Source of the DNA: Nitrospirota bacterium
Lineage (GTDB): Bacteria > Nitrospirota > Thermodesulfovibrionia > Thermodesulfovibrionales > Dissulfurispiraceae
Length of the DNA: 41,853 nt
Direction: 5' to 3'
Assembly (NCBI GenBank): GCA_004321915.1
Contig: SCQE01000060.1
Coordinates: forward strand, 1-41,853
Part shown: positions 26,988 to 35,762 of the stretch, piece after piece
How the letters are laid out: each line of letters opens with the position of its first letter
Numbering within the stretch: the stretch's first letter is position 1
Position numbers and translations under genes: made by a program
The notes under the pieces: model-generated
Seen by the model: the letters and a program-made list of their open reading frames with translations, nothing else
Databases searched by the model: none
Told to the model about the DNA's origin: nothing

Positions 26988-28199
26988 CTATTTTGCAAGT
27001 TCACCCATTTTGAATATCGGCATATAGAGGGCAACAACTACAAAACCGACAACGGTTCCGAGAAAGACCATCATCGCCGGCTCAAGCATTGTTGTAAGGT
27101 TGTTCACCGCATTATCAACTTCATCGTCATAAAAGTCGGCGATTTTAACAAGCATCGCATCAAGCGCTCCGGTCTGTTCGCCCACGCCTATCATCTGAAC
27201 AGCCATTGCCGGCCATATGTCGGGGGACTGAGAGAGAGGCTCAGAAAGGGTTTTCCCTGAAGAAACATCAGCCTTGATCGCAAACACCGAATCTTCTATT
27301 ATCTTGTTGCCTGCTGTTTTTGCGCATATCTCCAAAGCATCGAGAATTGGAACGCCGCTGCTAATCAGCGTTCCTAATGTTCTGGTAAATCTAGCAACGG
27401 CAACCTTTCTGAGAAGGTCCCCGAACACAGGCAGCTTAAGCGCAATTCTGTCCGTATTTTTCAGGCCGCTCTTCGTCGCACGGTACCTAGAAAATGCCAT
27501 AAAAATACCTACTATCACCCCGACTATTACCAACCCTCCGAAGCCTGCAATAAAATTACTTGACGCAACGATGAATTTTGTAGGACCGGGCAGAGGGATG
27601 CCCATTTCGCCGAATATCTTCGAAAAAACCGGAACAACAAAAACCATGATTATAGCTATTACCAAAAATGCAATACCCATAACAATGGCAGGGTATATCA
27701 TTGCGCCCTTGACCTTCTTTTTCAATTTCATAGATTTCTCTATATAGTTAGCAAGGCGGAGCAGAACACCGTCGAGAATACCGCCCGCCTCTCCTGCAGC
27801 CACGAGGTTTACAAACAGATCATCGAATACCTTGGGATGCTTTTTCATAGAATCCGCAAGTGTCGAACCCGACTCAACATCAGCCTTTATGGCCCCTATC
27901 ACCTCACCGAGGGCCCGGTTGTCTATCTGCCTTGCCATTATGTCGAGTCCCTGCACAATCGGTATGCCAGCAGAAAACATAGTCGAGAATTGTCTTGTAA
28001 AGATAACAACATCTTTTTCGATGATCTTGCCTTTTTTCGAGGCTTTTTTAGGCGGGGCCTTTTTCTCAGTTATCTCCGAAACGGTAATTCCCTGACGCTT
28101 AAGGCTTGACATGGCCATGTCCCTGCTCTCGGCCACTATCTCGCCGGATTTCTGCTCTCCACGCACCGTCTTTCCCTTCCATTTAAACTGCGATGGCAT
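26988..28199 (-). CDS. pilC: PilC/GspF-family type IV pilus platform protein
   Basis: Inner-membrane platform protein on which the pilus assembly ATPases act; 403 residues, the usual length. The N-terminus (FKWKGKTVRGEQKSGEIVAES) is typical of PilC, followed by two GspF domains: the first with FTRQFSTMFSAGIPIVQGLDIM, the second with FTRTLGTLISSGVPILDALEI, each followed by hydrophobic segments. The C-terminus ends in ALYMPIFKMGELA, as in PilC. ATG with GGAGG four to five bases upstream. The usual partners pilB and pilT are not in this window. It converges with the GT39-like gene with a 36-bp gap. Confidence 0.93.
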   Translation of the reverse strand: MPSQFKWKGKTVRGEQKSGEIVAESRDMAMSSLKRQGITVSEITEKKAPPKKASKKGKIIEKDVVIFTRQFSTMFSAGIPIVQGLDIMARQIDNRALGEVIGAIKADVESGSTLADSMKKHPKVFDDLFVNLVAAGEAGGILDGVLLRLANYIEKSMKLKKKVKGAMIYPAIVMGIAFLVIAIIMVFVVPVFSKIFGEMGIPLPGPTKFIVASSNFIAGFGGLVIVGVIVGIFMAFSRYRATKSGLKNTDRIALKLPVFGDLLRKVAVARFTRTLGTLISSGVPILDALEICAKTAGNKIIEDSVFAIKADVSSGKTLSEPLSQSPDIWPAMAVQMIGVGEQTGALDAMLVKIADFYDDEVDNAVNNLTTMLEPAMMVFLGTVVGFVVVALYMPIFKMGELAK

Positions 28200-28229
28200 C
28201 AGTCCTCCAAAAACCGTTATTTAGGACAA

Positions 28230-28270
28230 ATAATATGCTTTGGACCGGTAACCGATCCAAAGCATATTAT
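28230..28270. repeat. 15-bp inverted repeat between metF and pilC
   Basis: Perfect 15-base arms (ATAATATGCTTTGGA and its complement) around an 11-base loop. It lies after the metF stop and 30 bases before the pilC ATG on the same strand. It could be a weak terminator of the C1 operon or a structure in the pilC leader; only a short T-rich stretch follows on the minus strand. Confidence 0.75.
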
Positions 28271-28303
28271 ACACAAATAACGTTGTTTTTTTAACTTTCT
28301 TGA

Positions 28304-29281
28304 CTATTCCGAAAAATCAGGCCTCGGATAGAGACCGGCAGCCTTGACTATATGTTCGATTGCAGACTCCCATTCTATGGCCTGAACATGGACGCCCTTT
28401 ATGCCCGGAATCTCCAAGGCCTGTTGAATGAGCTCCACCGTAATCTTCATACCTTCCTGCTCCTGAAGCTCCTTCGCCTTTTTCTTGTCGTCGCCTGCCG
28501 CATCCTTGGCCTTTAACATCCGCTGGATCAACTCTTTCGGAACACTGACCCCTGCGACAGACGAATCCATGTATTTGAGCATCATCGCGCTTTTGGGAAC
28601 GATTATCCCGGCAAGGACCGCTGTGCGTTCATGCAGTCCCAAATTCCGGGCCTTTTCCATCTGCACCTTAAAAAGCTCCATATCGTAAATACCCTGCGTC
28701 TGAATAAAGTCCGCGCCGGCATCCACCTTCTTTTTCAGGTTGTAAGGCCTGAAGTCTATAGGGTCTCCCATCGGCGTCCACGAGGCGCCGATGAAAAATT
28801 TCGGCGCAACCTCAAGTTTGTCGCCGCCCTGCTGCAAGCCTTCGTCGCGCATCTTTTTCATAATGCCGACAAGCTGGCAGGTGTCCACATCGTAAACATT
28901 CTTTGCGCCCGGATGGCCTTTAAGCCTTCCCGCGGCGCTGAAAGACTGATGGTCTCCGGCTATACATAGACAGTTCTTCAGTCCGAGCGCGGCCGCGCCC
29001 AAAAAGTCGGCCTGCATAGCTATCCTGTTGCGGTCCCGGCAGGTCATCTGCATGACCGGTTCGAGCCCTTCCCTTAAGGCTATGTAGGCCGCCGCAATGC
29101 TTGATATCCTTACAACAGCCGTCTGGCAATCGGTAATATTAGCGGCATCGCAGAACCCTTTCAGCTGGTTGGCCTTCTTTATCACCTCGTGGGCGTCCGC
29201 GCTCATCGGCGGTCCGAGTTCCGCAGTCACCGCGGGCTGGCCGCTCTTTATAACTTTTTCGAGATTGCTTCCACTTTTCAT
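28304..29281 (-). CDS. metF: Methylenetetrahydrofolate reductase, MetF type
   Basis: TIM-barrel flavoprotein of 325 residues that reduces 5,10-methylene-THF to methyl-THF. TAELGPP near the N-terminus supplies the catalytic Glu, followed by NITDCQTAVVRISS, PVMQMTCRDRN and the flavin-binding CIAGDH; KKKVDAGADFIQTQ is the typical late-barrel strand. It is longer than E. coli MetF and belongs to the form found in acetyl-CoA-pathway organisms together with MetV. GGAGG lies eight bases before the ATG. MetV precedes it by 17 bases. In this context it most likely serves the methyl branch of the Wood-Ljungdahl pathway. Confidence 0.92.
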   Translation of the reverse strand: MKSGSNLEKVIKSGQPAVTAELGPPMSADAHEVIKKANQLKGFCDAANITDCQTAVVRISSIAAAYIALREGLEPVMQMTCRDRNRIAMQADFLGAAALGLKNCLCIAGDHQSFSAAGRLKGHPGAKNVYDVDTCQLVGIMKKMRDEGLQQGGDKLEVAPKFFIGASWTPMGDPIDFRPYNLKKKVDAGADFIQTQGIYDMELFKVQMEKARNLGLHERTAVLAGIIVPKSAMMLKYMDSSVAGVSVPKELIQRMLKAKDAAGDDKKKAKELQEQEGMKITVELIQQALEIPGIKGVHVQAIEWESAIEHIVKAAGLYPRPDFSE

Positions 29282-29298
29282 TTTCAGGTCCTCCGCCT

Positions 29299-29982
29299 CT
29301 ATTGCTTTTCTTCTATGTCTCTGAGATGCTCGACCACAACCCTCCGCGGCCCGCCGTGGAAACTGCCGGACCAGTCACGCGGAGGCTGGACCTCAAAAAG
29401 CTTTTCCAAAGTACCGAGCTGCTTCATGCGTTCAACTATCAAAAACCACGCACAGTCAATGTCCTGACTCACTTCGCATTTGCCTTTGTTCGTGCCGCCG
29501 CAAGGCCCGTTCATCAAGGACTTTGAGCAGCGCGCAATAGGACATATGCCGCCGGTAAGATTAAGCACACAGCTTCCGCAGCCGCCGCACAGTTCTTCAA
29601 AAAAGCCCGGCTTCGGCACCCCGCCGAAAAACTGCGTGTTCACTCCCGGATACACAGGCGTCTTGCCTATCCTCGCAGACAGGAAATTCACGCCCACTCC
29701 GCAAGCAATCGAAAGCACAAGGTCATACTTTGCGAGGTCTTCAAGTACAGGCGTAAAAAATTCGTTCTCGCACTGTCTCTGAATCGCACCGTGGCTTACA
29801 TCCATAGACACCTTCTCATTTGCGGCCTTGATCTTCAACATCGAGGCCAGCGCGTCAGCCTCTTTGTCCCCGCCCGCATGGCACACTGCTATGCAGGTGT
29901 TGCACCCGAGCACCATCACCTTCCTGAAACCCTTCACCATCTCCCAAATCTCATCGAATTTTTTCTGTTGGCCGACGATCAT
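29299..29982 (-). CDS. metV: MetV-like methylene-THF reductase zinc/iron-sulfur subunit
   Basis: Cysteine-rich protein of 227 residues matching the MTHFR C-terminal domain family (MetV). The N-terminal part has VLGCNTCIAVCHAGG; the C-terminal part has ELCGGCGSCVLNLTGGICPIARCSKSLMNGPCGG followed by a run of conserved aromatic residues, the hallmark of the family. MetV pairs with MetF in acetogens and links it to electron-carrying subunits. ATG with GAGGAG upstream. It lies between the flavoprotein-MvhD fusion and metF, so the three probably form one complex. Confidence 0.9.
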   Translation of the reverse strand: MIVGQQKKFDEIWEMVKGFRKVMVLGCNTCIAVCHAGGDKEADALASMLKIKAANEKVSMDVSHGAIQRQCENEFFTPVLEDLAKYDLVLSIACGVGVNFLSARIGKTPVYPGVNTQFFGGVPKPGFFEELCGGCGSCVLNLTGGICPIARCSKSLMNGPCGGTNKGKCEVSQDIDCAWFLIVERMKQLGTLEKLFEVQPPRDWSGSFHGGPRRVVVEHLRDIEEKQ

Positions 29983-30027
29983 CTTTTGTCACTCCTCTAT
30001 AAAAGTGTTGTCTTTATTTGCAGAAAA

Positions 30028-32103
30028 CTATTTTCCCATTTCCTTGAGCTTGGCGGCCATATCCTCTATCGCCTTGACCCAGTCGCTTCCGGCTTCTCCC
30101 CCGGTCCTGAAATAGGCAAGCCTGTCCGGATCCATGCCGGTCGCGCCGAGCATCTTTTTTGCCAATTCGGTCCGCATCTTCACCCGCGGATAAACTTCCC
30201 TGTACCTGCAATCGTCAGATCCGCAGAACACGATAAAGGCCCCGTCGGCGCCGTATTCAAAAGCGCTCAGCATATCATGCACATCAACGCGGCTTGTGCA
30301 ATGGACCCTGACCTTCCTCACATTCGAGGACAGCGACGCGCCTTTCTCCGCAGCATAATGCGAACACATAAACGCAACTATGACCGGTTCTGCGCCTTTG
30401 TCGCCGATTATCGAAGGCATGCTGTTCCTGATAGCATTAACGTCATAACCGACCATTGTTATTGCCTGACAGGGACAAGCCGGGACGCACAAACCGCACG
30501 CCTGACACCTGTCAGGGGATATCTCGGCCTTGTTCGTTACAATCGGCGCATCGTAAGGACATACCCTCAGGCAGGTGAGACAGGCAACGCATTTGTCCTG
30601 ATTTACGACCGCTCCGGCGCCGCAGCTCCTGCAGCGCCGGGCCTCCCGCAAAGCAGTATATTCGTCATAACCCGCCTCGAACTGGATGAAACTTGTGCAG
30701 CGCGCGTCCGGCTCGATATGCGCCACCTTGCCGCGCGGCTGGACTGCAAGCTTCTGGATTATGTCTTTGGGCATCTCATTGATCTTGTCCTTCCGGTCGG
30801 AAACAAGAGCCGCTTCTATGTTCTTACCGCTGAGATAAAGATCTATGGCCGTCGCAACCCTGTGTCCGGTCGAAGCCGCCGCTATCGCAGAACCCGGGCC
30901 GGTAACGACCTCTCCGGATACGAACACGCCCGGAGCGCTCGACATCTGGGTGGCCTGACTCCAGACAAGGCGGCCGCGCTCATCGACCTTTACCGCGCTG
31001 TCTTTGAGGAATGAAAAATCGGACATCTGTCCGATCGCGATTATTATAGTGTCGGCCTCTATGAGCATGGTCTCGTTCTGGTCGAACTTGGGGCTGAACC
31101 TGCCGGACTCATCGAACACCGAGGTGACTTTTACAACCTCAAGCCCCTCTGCCTTGCCATTGCTTGCCTTGACCGCCTTGGGGCCCCATCTGTAATGTAT
31201 CTTTATGCCTTCCTCGACCGCCTCGTCAACTTCCCAACTCCAGGCAGGCATCTCCTCTTCGCTCTCGAGGCAGACCATCTCGACATTCTCAGCGCCAAGG
31301 CGTTTTGCGGTCCGAGCTACATCGATCGCGACATTGCCGCCGCCGATGACTAAAGTCTTTTTGCCGAGATCGACCTTCCTTTCGTAAGCCGCATCGCTCA
31401 AAAACGGCAAGGCAAGCAAAACGCCCGGAGAGTCCACTCCCGGAATGTTGAGCGACCTGCTCAAGGAAAGCCCCGTGGCTATCAATACCGCATTATATTT
31501 GGAGGAAAGCTCGGCAAGCGTAACGTCCTTGCCTATCTCGCAGTTGGTCTTTGCCTCTACGCCTTTGGAGAGCACATCGTCAATGTCCTCCTGCAGGGTA
31601 ACGCGGGGCAGCCTGTACGCCGGTATCGCGGCGGAGAGCATGCCGCCCAGTGTGGGGTTCTTTTCGAATATAGTGACCTTATAACCCAAATCCGCAAGGT
31701 CGTTCGCAGCCGTAAGCCCCGCAGGGCCCGAACCTATAATAGCTACGCTCTTGCCTTTTGTCTGCGCTACAGCGTGTCGTTTGGAGCGGCGGTAATCCGT
31801 CGCCTGCTCGAGCGCAAAACGCTTCAAATGTCTGACGCCGAGGGGCTCGTCCACACCGCAGCGCCTGCACTGTTGCTCGCAGGGATGGTGACAGATAAGC
31901 GAACAGGCAGAGGCTATCGGGTTTACGGAACGGATCACCTCGAACGCATCCGTATACCTGCCTTCCGCAACATCCGCCACATATGCCTGAACATCGGTAT
32001 GCACAGGACATGCCGCCCGGCAGGGCGGATAAGGCCTCGATTCTTTAAGCTCCGAGCTTTCGGCTGTAAAACCTTTGGTGCTTTGAATTTCAGCTGCTTT
32101 CAT
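30028..32103 (-). CDS. GltD-like flavoprotein / ferredoxin / MvhD fusion
   Basis: Multi-domain redox protein of 691 residues. Order: an N-terminal iron-sulfur domain like that of glutamate synthase small subunit (CRAACPVHTDV, then CSLICHHPCEQQCRR, residues about 28-82); an FAD site IIGSGPAGLTAAN (about 122); an NAD(P)-type site VIGGGNVAIDVA (about 255); two 4Fe-4S ferredoxin motifs (CVACLTCLRVCP and CQACGLCVPACP, about 510-560); and a C-terminal MvhD-like domain with VHCTSRVDVHDML and FCGSDDCRYRE. MvhD domains pass electrons between a hydrogenase or reductase and HdrA. Here the flavoprotein seems to replace HdrA. AGGAG six bases before the ATG. Adjacent metV and metF make it the likely electron-input subunit of the reductase. 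Confidence 0.9.
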   Translation of the reverse strand: MKAAEIQSTKGFTAESSELKESRPYPPCRAACPVHTDVQAYVADVAEGRYTDAFEVIRSVNPIASACSLICHHPCEQQCRRCGVDEPLGVRHLKRFALEQATDYRRSKRHAVAQTKGKSVAIIGSGPAGLTAANDLADLGYKVTIFEKNPTLGGMLSAAIPAYRLPRVTLQEDIDDVLSKGVEAKTNCEIGKDVTLAELSSKYNAVLIATGLSLSRSLNIPGVDSPGVLLALPFLSDAAYERKVDLGKKTLVIGGGNVAIDVARTAKRLGAENVEMVCLESEEEMPAWSWEVDEAVEEGIKIHYRWGPKAVKASNGKAEGLEVVKVTSVFDESGRFSPKFDQNETMLIEADTIIIAIGQMSDFSFLKDSAVKVDERGRLVWSQATQMSSAPGVFVSGEVVTGPGSAIAAASTGHRVATAIDLYLSGKNIEAALVSDRKDKINEMPKDIIQKLAVQPRGKVAHIEPDARCTSFIQFEAGYDEYTALREARRCRSCGAGAVVNQDKCVACLTCLRVCPYDAPIVTNKAEISPDRCQACGLCVPACPCQAITMVGYDVNAIRNSMPSIIGDKGAEPVIVAFMCSHYAAEKGASLSSNVRKVRVHCTSRVDVHDMLSAFEYGADGAFIVFCGSDDCRYREVYPRVKMRTELAKKMLGATGMDPDRLAYFRTGGEAGSDWVKAIEDMAAKLKEMGK

Positions 32104-32149
32104 CTTTGTCTCCTGTATCGTTAAAATCGTTCGACGACCGGAATCTCAC

Positions 32150-33055
32150 TTATATCCCGGCGTGGATCTTTGCGGATTTGACGGTATTCTTCATGAGCAT
32201 CGTGATAGTCATGGGCCCTACGCCGCCCGGCACCGGGGTTATCGCCCCGGCGATTTCCTTTGCCGCGTCAAAATCAACGTCGCCCTTTAGTATCGGCACC
32301 ATCTTGCCGGTCTTTTCGCTCAGTTTCTCTCCGACACGGTTGACGCCGACATCTATCACGCAGGCGCCCGGCTTTATCCATTCAGGCTTTACAAGCCCCG
32401 GCACACCAGCCGCAACTATAAGAATATCGGCGCGCTTGCAGTGGGCCTCCATATTTTTTGTGCCTGTGTGAATGATCGTGACCGTTGAATTCGCGCCTTT
32501 GCCCTTTTGCAGCATAATGTTGGCAATAGGCTTGCCTACTATGTTCGAGCGGCCTACCACAACCACTTCTGCGCCCGAGGTCTCAAAACCGGCGCGCACT
32601 ATCAATTCCTGAATGCCCGCAGGTGTGCAGGGCAGAAACTTGGCCTCGTTCCCGCCTATCATCAAGCGGCCGACATTCACAGGGTGAAAACCGTCGACAT
32701 CCTTGTCCGGGTCTATCGCATTCAGCACTTTCTTCTCGTCTATATGCTTCGGAAGCGGAAGCTGCACAAGTATGCCGTGTATCTTCGGGTCTTTATTGTA
32801 TTTCTCGATGAGCGTGAGAAGGTCTGCCTCGGAAATATCAGCCGCCTGATCGTCCTGAATCGAATTGAAGCCCAACTCGTGGGCCGTCTTCTGTTTGCCG
32901 GTGACGTAACTGACGGATGCGGGATTCTTGCCTACCAGAATGGTCACCAACCCCGGCACGACGCCGTTCTTTTCCTTCATCTCGGTAACTTCTTTTTTCA
33001 GTTCCTCTCTGATCTGTGCGGCTATCTCCGTGCCGCTGATGATTTTCGCTGCCAT
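32150..33055 (-). CDS. folD: Bifunctional methylene-THF dehydrogenase/cyclohydrolase FolD
   Basis: Interconverts methylene-, methenyl- and formyl-THF in the cytoplasm. The 301-residue length is normal. Catalytic Tyr/Lys region: SYVTGKQKTAHELG; substrate loop VQLPLPKHID; NAD(P) site VVVGRSNIVGKPIA; C-terminal TPVPGGVGPMTITML. AGGAGGAGC lies directly before the ATG. It lies 46 bases ahead of the MvhD-fusion gene and feeds methylene-THF to MetF. Confidence 0.97.
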   Translation of the reverse strand: MAAKIISGTEIAAQIREELKKEVTEMKEKNGVVPGLVTILVGKNPASVSYVTGKQKTAHELGFNSIQDDQAADISEADLLTLIEKYNKDPKIHGILVQLPLPKHIDEKKVLNAIDPDKDVDGFHPVNVGRLMIGGNEAKFLPCTPAGIQELIVRAGFETSGAEVVVVGRSNIVGKPIANIMLQKGKGANSTVTIIHTGTKNMEAHCKRADILIVAAGVPGLVKPEWIKPGACVIDVGVNRVGEKLSEKTGKMVPILKGDVDFDAAKEIAGAITPVPGGVGPMTITMLMKNTVKSAKIHAGI

Positions 33056-33108
33056 TGCTCCTCCTGTATATTATGTTTAATGTGTGAATAAGCGCATGGA
33101 AAAATCCA

Positions 33109-33666
33109 TCAATGTCTTCTTATAAGTTCGAGGGTCTCTTCTCTCGTCTTCTGCTTGCTCCGGAACAGGCCGCGGACCGCCGAAGTGACCGTCCTTGAAC
33201 CCGGCTTTTTTATCCCGCGCATGCTCATGCAGAGGTGTTCAGCGTCTATAACGACCATGCAGCCTTTGGGTTTCAGATTGCTCATGATCATGTCCGCAAG
33301 CTGGGCCGTAAGCCGCTCCTGAACTTGCGGCCTTCCCGCAAGATATTCCAATGCCTTCGGGAATTCGCTCAGACCCACAATTTTCCCGTCAGGTATGTAT
33401 GCTATGTGCGCCTTGCCTATGAATGGAAGGAGGTGGTGCTCGCAGACCGAATAAAAAGGTATGTCCTTCAAAAGCACCATTTCATCGTGGCTCTCACCCT
33501 CGATAGGCTTTAAAAGGTCTTCTTCAGGACTTTTAAGACCGGCGAATATCTCCGAAAACATCTGGGCCACGCGCTTGGGCGTGTCCTTAACACCGGGCCT
33601 TGCGGTGTCCTCGCCTATGCCTTCAAGAATAAGCCTTACGCCATCTTCTATCTTTTTCTTATCCAT
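33109..33666 (-). CDS. folE: GTP cyclohydrolase I FolE
   Basis: First enzyme of tetrahydrofolate synthesis; 185 residues, the standard type I form. Zinc ligands occur in VCEHHLLPF and in the late HLCMSMRG segment; [11 protein letters not shown] and VQERLT are family blocks. The start overlaps the cyclo-ligase stop by eight bases and has no separate Shine-Dalgarno site, so translation is probably coupled. Its presence in the C1 operon links cofactor supply to the acetyl-CoA pathway. Confidence 0.96.
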   Translation of the reverse strand: MDKKKIEDGVRLILEGIGEDTARPGVKDTPKRVAQMFSEIFAGLKSPEEDLLKPIEGESHDEMVLLKDIPFYSVCEHHLLPFIGKAHIAYIPDGKIVGLSEFPKALEYLAGRPQVQERLTAQLADMIMSNLKPKGCMVVIDAEHLCMSMRGIKKPGSRTVTSAVRGLFRSKQKTREETLELIRRH

Positions 33667-34234
33667 TGCAGCGAATTACTCTTTCGTCCGTTATTATCCC
33701 GTCGAGCATGACATCGTATTTATCCGTCGGCACCGAATCGAAAATCTGCTCCTCGTAAGCCAACGCAAAAGCAGGGGCAGTTCTCCGACTGAGTAGTCTA
33801 TCATAAAATCCCTTTCCATATCCCACACGGTTGCATTTCGAATCAAACGCAACACCCGGCACTAATATAAATTCGATATCCTCTATCAATATAAGCCTAT
33901 CTGCTGAAACCTCCGGCTCGGGTATCCCGAAATATCCCTTTACAAGTTCATCCATGCTTTTTATCTCATAAAGCAGCAGCCTGCAATTATCGGCGTCAGA
34001 CTTTGGAAGGACCGTCCGCTTTTCCTTCGAAAGGCAGTGCGAGATTATTTTAAAGGTATCGACTTCGCTTCTGAAGGACGCGAACAACATTACGGAGGAC
34101 GCTTTATCGAATGCGTCGAGCGCTATAAGCGCATTTTTTATCCTCTCGCCCTTGAGCGACCGCACTTCAGGAGAAATGGCGTCCCTAAGGGCAAAGGCCC
34201 TTTGTCTTATTGATTTTTTGTCGGACAGTGTCAA
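33659..34234 (-). CDS. 5-formyltetrahydrofolate cyclo-ligase
   Basis: ATP-dependent enzyme converting 5-formyl-THF to methenyl-THF, rescuing folate from a dead-end form. 191 residues, typical. N-terminal [13 protein letters not shown], then [10 protein letters not shown] and the C-terminal ATP/substrate motif [14 protein letters not shown]. The start is TTG at 34234 with AGGAG seven bases upstream, better than any later ATG. It follows the cooC-like gene by 50 bases. Confidence 0.92.
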   Translation of the reverse strand: MTLSDKKSIRQRAFALRDAISPEVRSLKGERIKNALIALDAFDKASSVMLFASFRSEVDTFKIISHCLSKEKRTVLPKSDADNCRLLLYEIKSMDELVKGYFGIPEPEVSADRLILIEDIEFILVPGVAFDSKCNRVGYGKGFYDRLLSRRTAPAFALAYEEQIFDSVPTDKYDVMLDGIITDERVIRCNG

Positions 34235-34284
34235 AACAAAGCTCCTGAACGAAAGAGACTTATCCGGACCTCCGGAATCCGGAT

Positions 34285-35061
34285 TTATTTAAGGCTTTCT
34301 TCCAGCTTCTTCTTTATTGCAGAAACTTCCTGCATTATAGAAGCCCCCTGCTGAAAAGGCTCGACTCCACGCATATCCGCGTCCACCACTTCCTGATTAA
34401 AACTCAGCGACCCCAGTATGTCTATGTCTTTTATCAATCCCTTGATGAAGGAAATATCGCCTTCGCTGCGCACCTTGTTCGCAACCACAAACACATGTTT
34501 CACACCGAGGCCTTTTGCCATCTCCTTGACCACGCCTGCGGTCTGGATGCTGCGCTGTCCCGGCTCGACCACCACGATAAAGGCGTCAACCGACTCGGCA
34601 GTCCCTCTCGTAAGGTGCTCTATGCCCGCCTCCATATCAACCACTATGACATCGTCGCGCTCCGCGACCAGATGCTTTAAAAGTCTTTTTAGAAAAACAT
34701 TCTCGGGGCAGTAGCAGCCCGTTGAAGCGCCCTTAGGCTTGCCCATTATCAAAAGCGTTATGCCGTTCACCTTGTAGCCGAAGCCTTCCGGCAGGTCGTC
34801 AACGCGGGGGTTAAGCCTGAAAACGCCGCCCATAGAGCCGGGCTTTGCGCCTGTCCGCTCCTCTATCAAGGCGGACATCTCCGCAATAGGCTTGAGCTTC
34901 TCCCTTTCCTCCGCAGGCACGCCGAGCGCCTGCGCGAGGTTCTCATCCGGGTCGGCGTCGACCGCTATGACCTTCCTGCCCTCAGACGCAAAAAGGTAGC
35001 TCAACACTGCAGAGAGCGTGGTTTTACCGACGCCGCCTTTTCCTGTGACCGCAATCTTCAT
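34285..35061 (-). CDS. cooC: CooC-like nickel-insertion ATPase (CO dehydrogenase maturation)
   Basis: MinD/SIMIBI ATPase of 258 residues. Deviant Walker A GKGGVGKTT at the N-terminus, AVDADPDENLAQALG (switch I), the CYCPE segment with the CXC pair that binds metal at the dimer interface in CooC, IVVDMEAGIEHLTRG (Walker B region) and VANKVRSEGD. It helps insert nickel into carbon monoxide dehydrogenase/acetyl-CoA synthase, which is not in the window but is implied. First gene of the C1 operon; the ATG lacks a Shine-Dalgarno site. Confidence 0.9.
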   Translation of the reverse strand: MKIAVTGKGGVGKTTLSAVLSYLFASEGRKVIAVDADPDENLAQALGVPAEEREKLKPIAEMSALIEERTGAKPGSMGGVFRLNPRVDDLPEGFGYKVNGITLLIMGKPKGASTGCYCPENVFLKRLLKHLVAERDDVIVVDMEAGIEHLTRGTAESVDAFIVVVEPGQRSIQTAGVVKEMAKGLGVKHVFVVANKVRSEGDISFIKGLIKDIDILGSLSFNQEVVDADMRGVEPFQQGASIMQEVSAIKKKLEESLK

Positions 35062-35069
35062 AAGATGGA

Positions 35070-35078
35070 ATTATACCA
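35070..35078 (-). promoter_or_regulatory. Extended -10 upstream of the cooC-like gene
   Basis: Minus strand TGGTATAAT, a perfect extended -10, ends nine bases before the ATG. A start seven bases downstream would give an almost leaderless mRNA, consistent with the missing Shine-Dalgarno site. A second TATAAT at 35091-35096 would give a leader of about 25-30 bases. No good -35 is seen for either. Confidence 0.45.
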
Positions 35079-35201
35079 CAATAAACTGAAATTATAGTAC
35101 CATTATCGGACAACACGGGCAATTTCAGAGCGGACAAATAAAACTGTCCCATTTTTTTACCTTCAAGGCGAATCTTCAGCCAGAGTTATTGAGAATAATT
35201 T

Positions 35202-35468
35202 CTATCGGGAACCCTTCACTCGTTTGCGCTTAGTATTTGCAAAAACTCTAATCAATCCTTTGATGCCATTGCTGCGGTAAGACTCGGTCTTTATACGGAA
35301 CCAGTCGGCGTAAGCGTTCCCTGTGCCTCTATCTCCCAGTGATCGGAGATAGCATTTAGTGGGACACTTTAGTGCGGCCTCAAAGAGAGGAGTTGTGATT
35401 TTTATTTCTTGGGGAGGCTTGTTTGGCTGGCTTGCACTCATTCGGGAAGACATCCCTTTAGGCAACAA
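35202..35468 (-). pseudogene. N-terminal remnant of a RecB-like (TM0106-type) nuclease
   Basis: Short frame of at most 88 codons. Residues about 24-66 (LFEAALKCPTKCYLRSLGD onward, with NAYADW and ESYRSNGI) look like the first 45 or so residues of the RecB-like/Cas4-related nuclease family, including an early iron-sulfur cysteine. It then stops after a basic, unrelated tail, and no catalytic Asp/Glu/Lys motifs follow. I read it as a decayed fragment. The start is TTG at 35468 or ATG at 35453; neither has a ribosome site. The surrounding 35062-35495 contains no other gene. Confidence 0.55.
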
Positions 35469-35495
35469 TTGGTAATTTTCAAACTTCGGGTGACT

Positions 35496-35750
35496 CTATT
35501 GTAATATCAACTCTCCATGCTGTTTGATTGCTTGGTACATCGCATCGGGTGCAAGGTCAATCTCCCCCGGCCATGAAACAAAGCCATCGGTCACCTGTAG
35601 TTGATTAAATACGGCAGGATCCTTTAGTTTCTCAAAGACACCGAAAAGATGTGATGGCAGCATACGGACATTACCTGTAAGGCCATCGGCAAAAGTTACT
35701 GCGAACTCAAGATGATCAATGATTCTGGCTGAAACAACATCCCAGTGCAT
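35496..35750 (-). CDS. DUF2442 family protein
   Basis: Small protein of 84 residues with the DUF2442 pattern: a beta-rich N-terminus with FADGLTG, then LFGVFEKLKDPAVFNQ and the terminal GEIDLAPDAMYQAI. The family often sits directly downstream of a DUF4160 gene, as here (12-base gap, GGAGGAG four bases before the ATG), and the pair is suspected of being a toxin-antitoxin-like or mobile accessory module. The function is not established. Confidence 0.85.
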   Translation of the reverse strand: MHWDVVSARIIDHLEFAVTFADGLTGNVRMLPSHLFGVFEKLKDPAVFNQLQVTDGFVSWPGEIDLAPDAMYQAIKQHGELILQ

Positions 35751-35762
35751 TTTCTCCTCCTG

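Noticed and set aside
28230-28270. Strong intrinsic terminator after metF
   Set aside because: The stem is long and perfect but AT-rich and is followed by no real T-run, so I list it only as an inverted repeat.
29791-31014. A 407-codon open frame on the plus strand
   Set aside because: It lies antisense to the flavoprotein-MvhD and metV genes, which have full domain support; its translation has no recognisable motif and reflects codon bias of the true strand.
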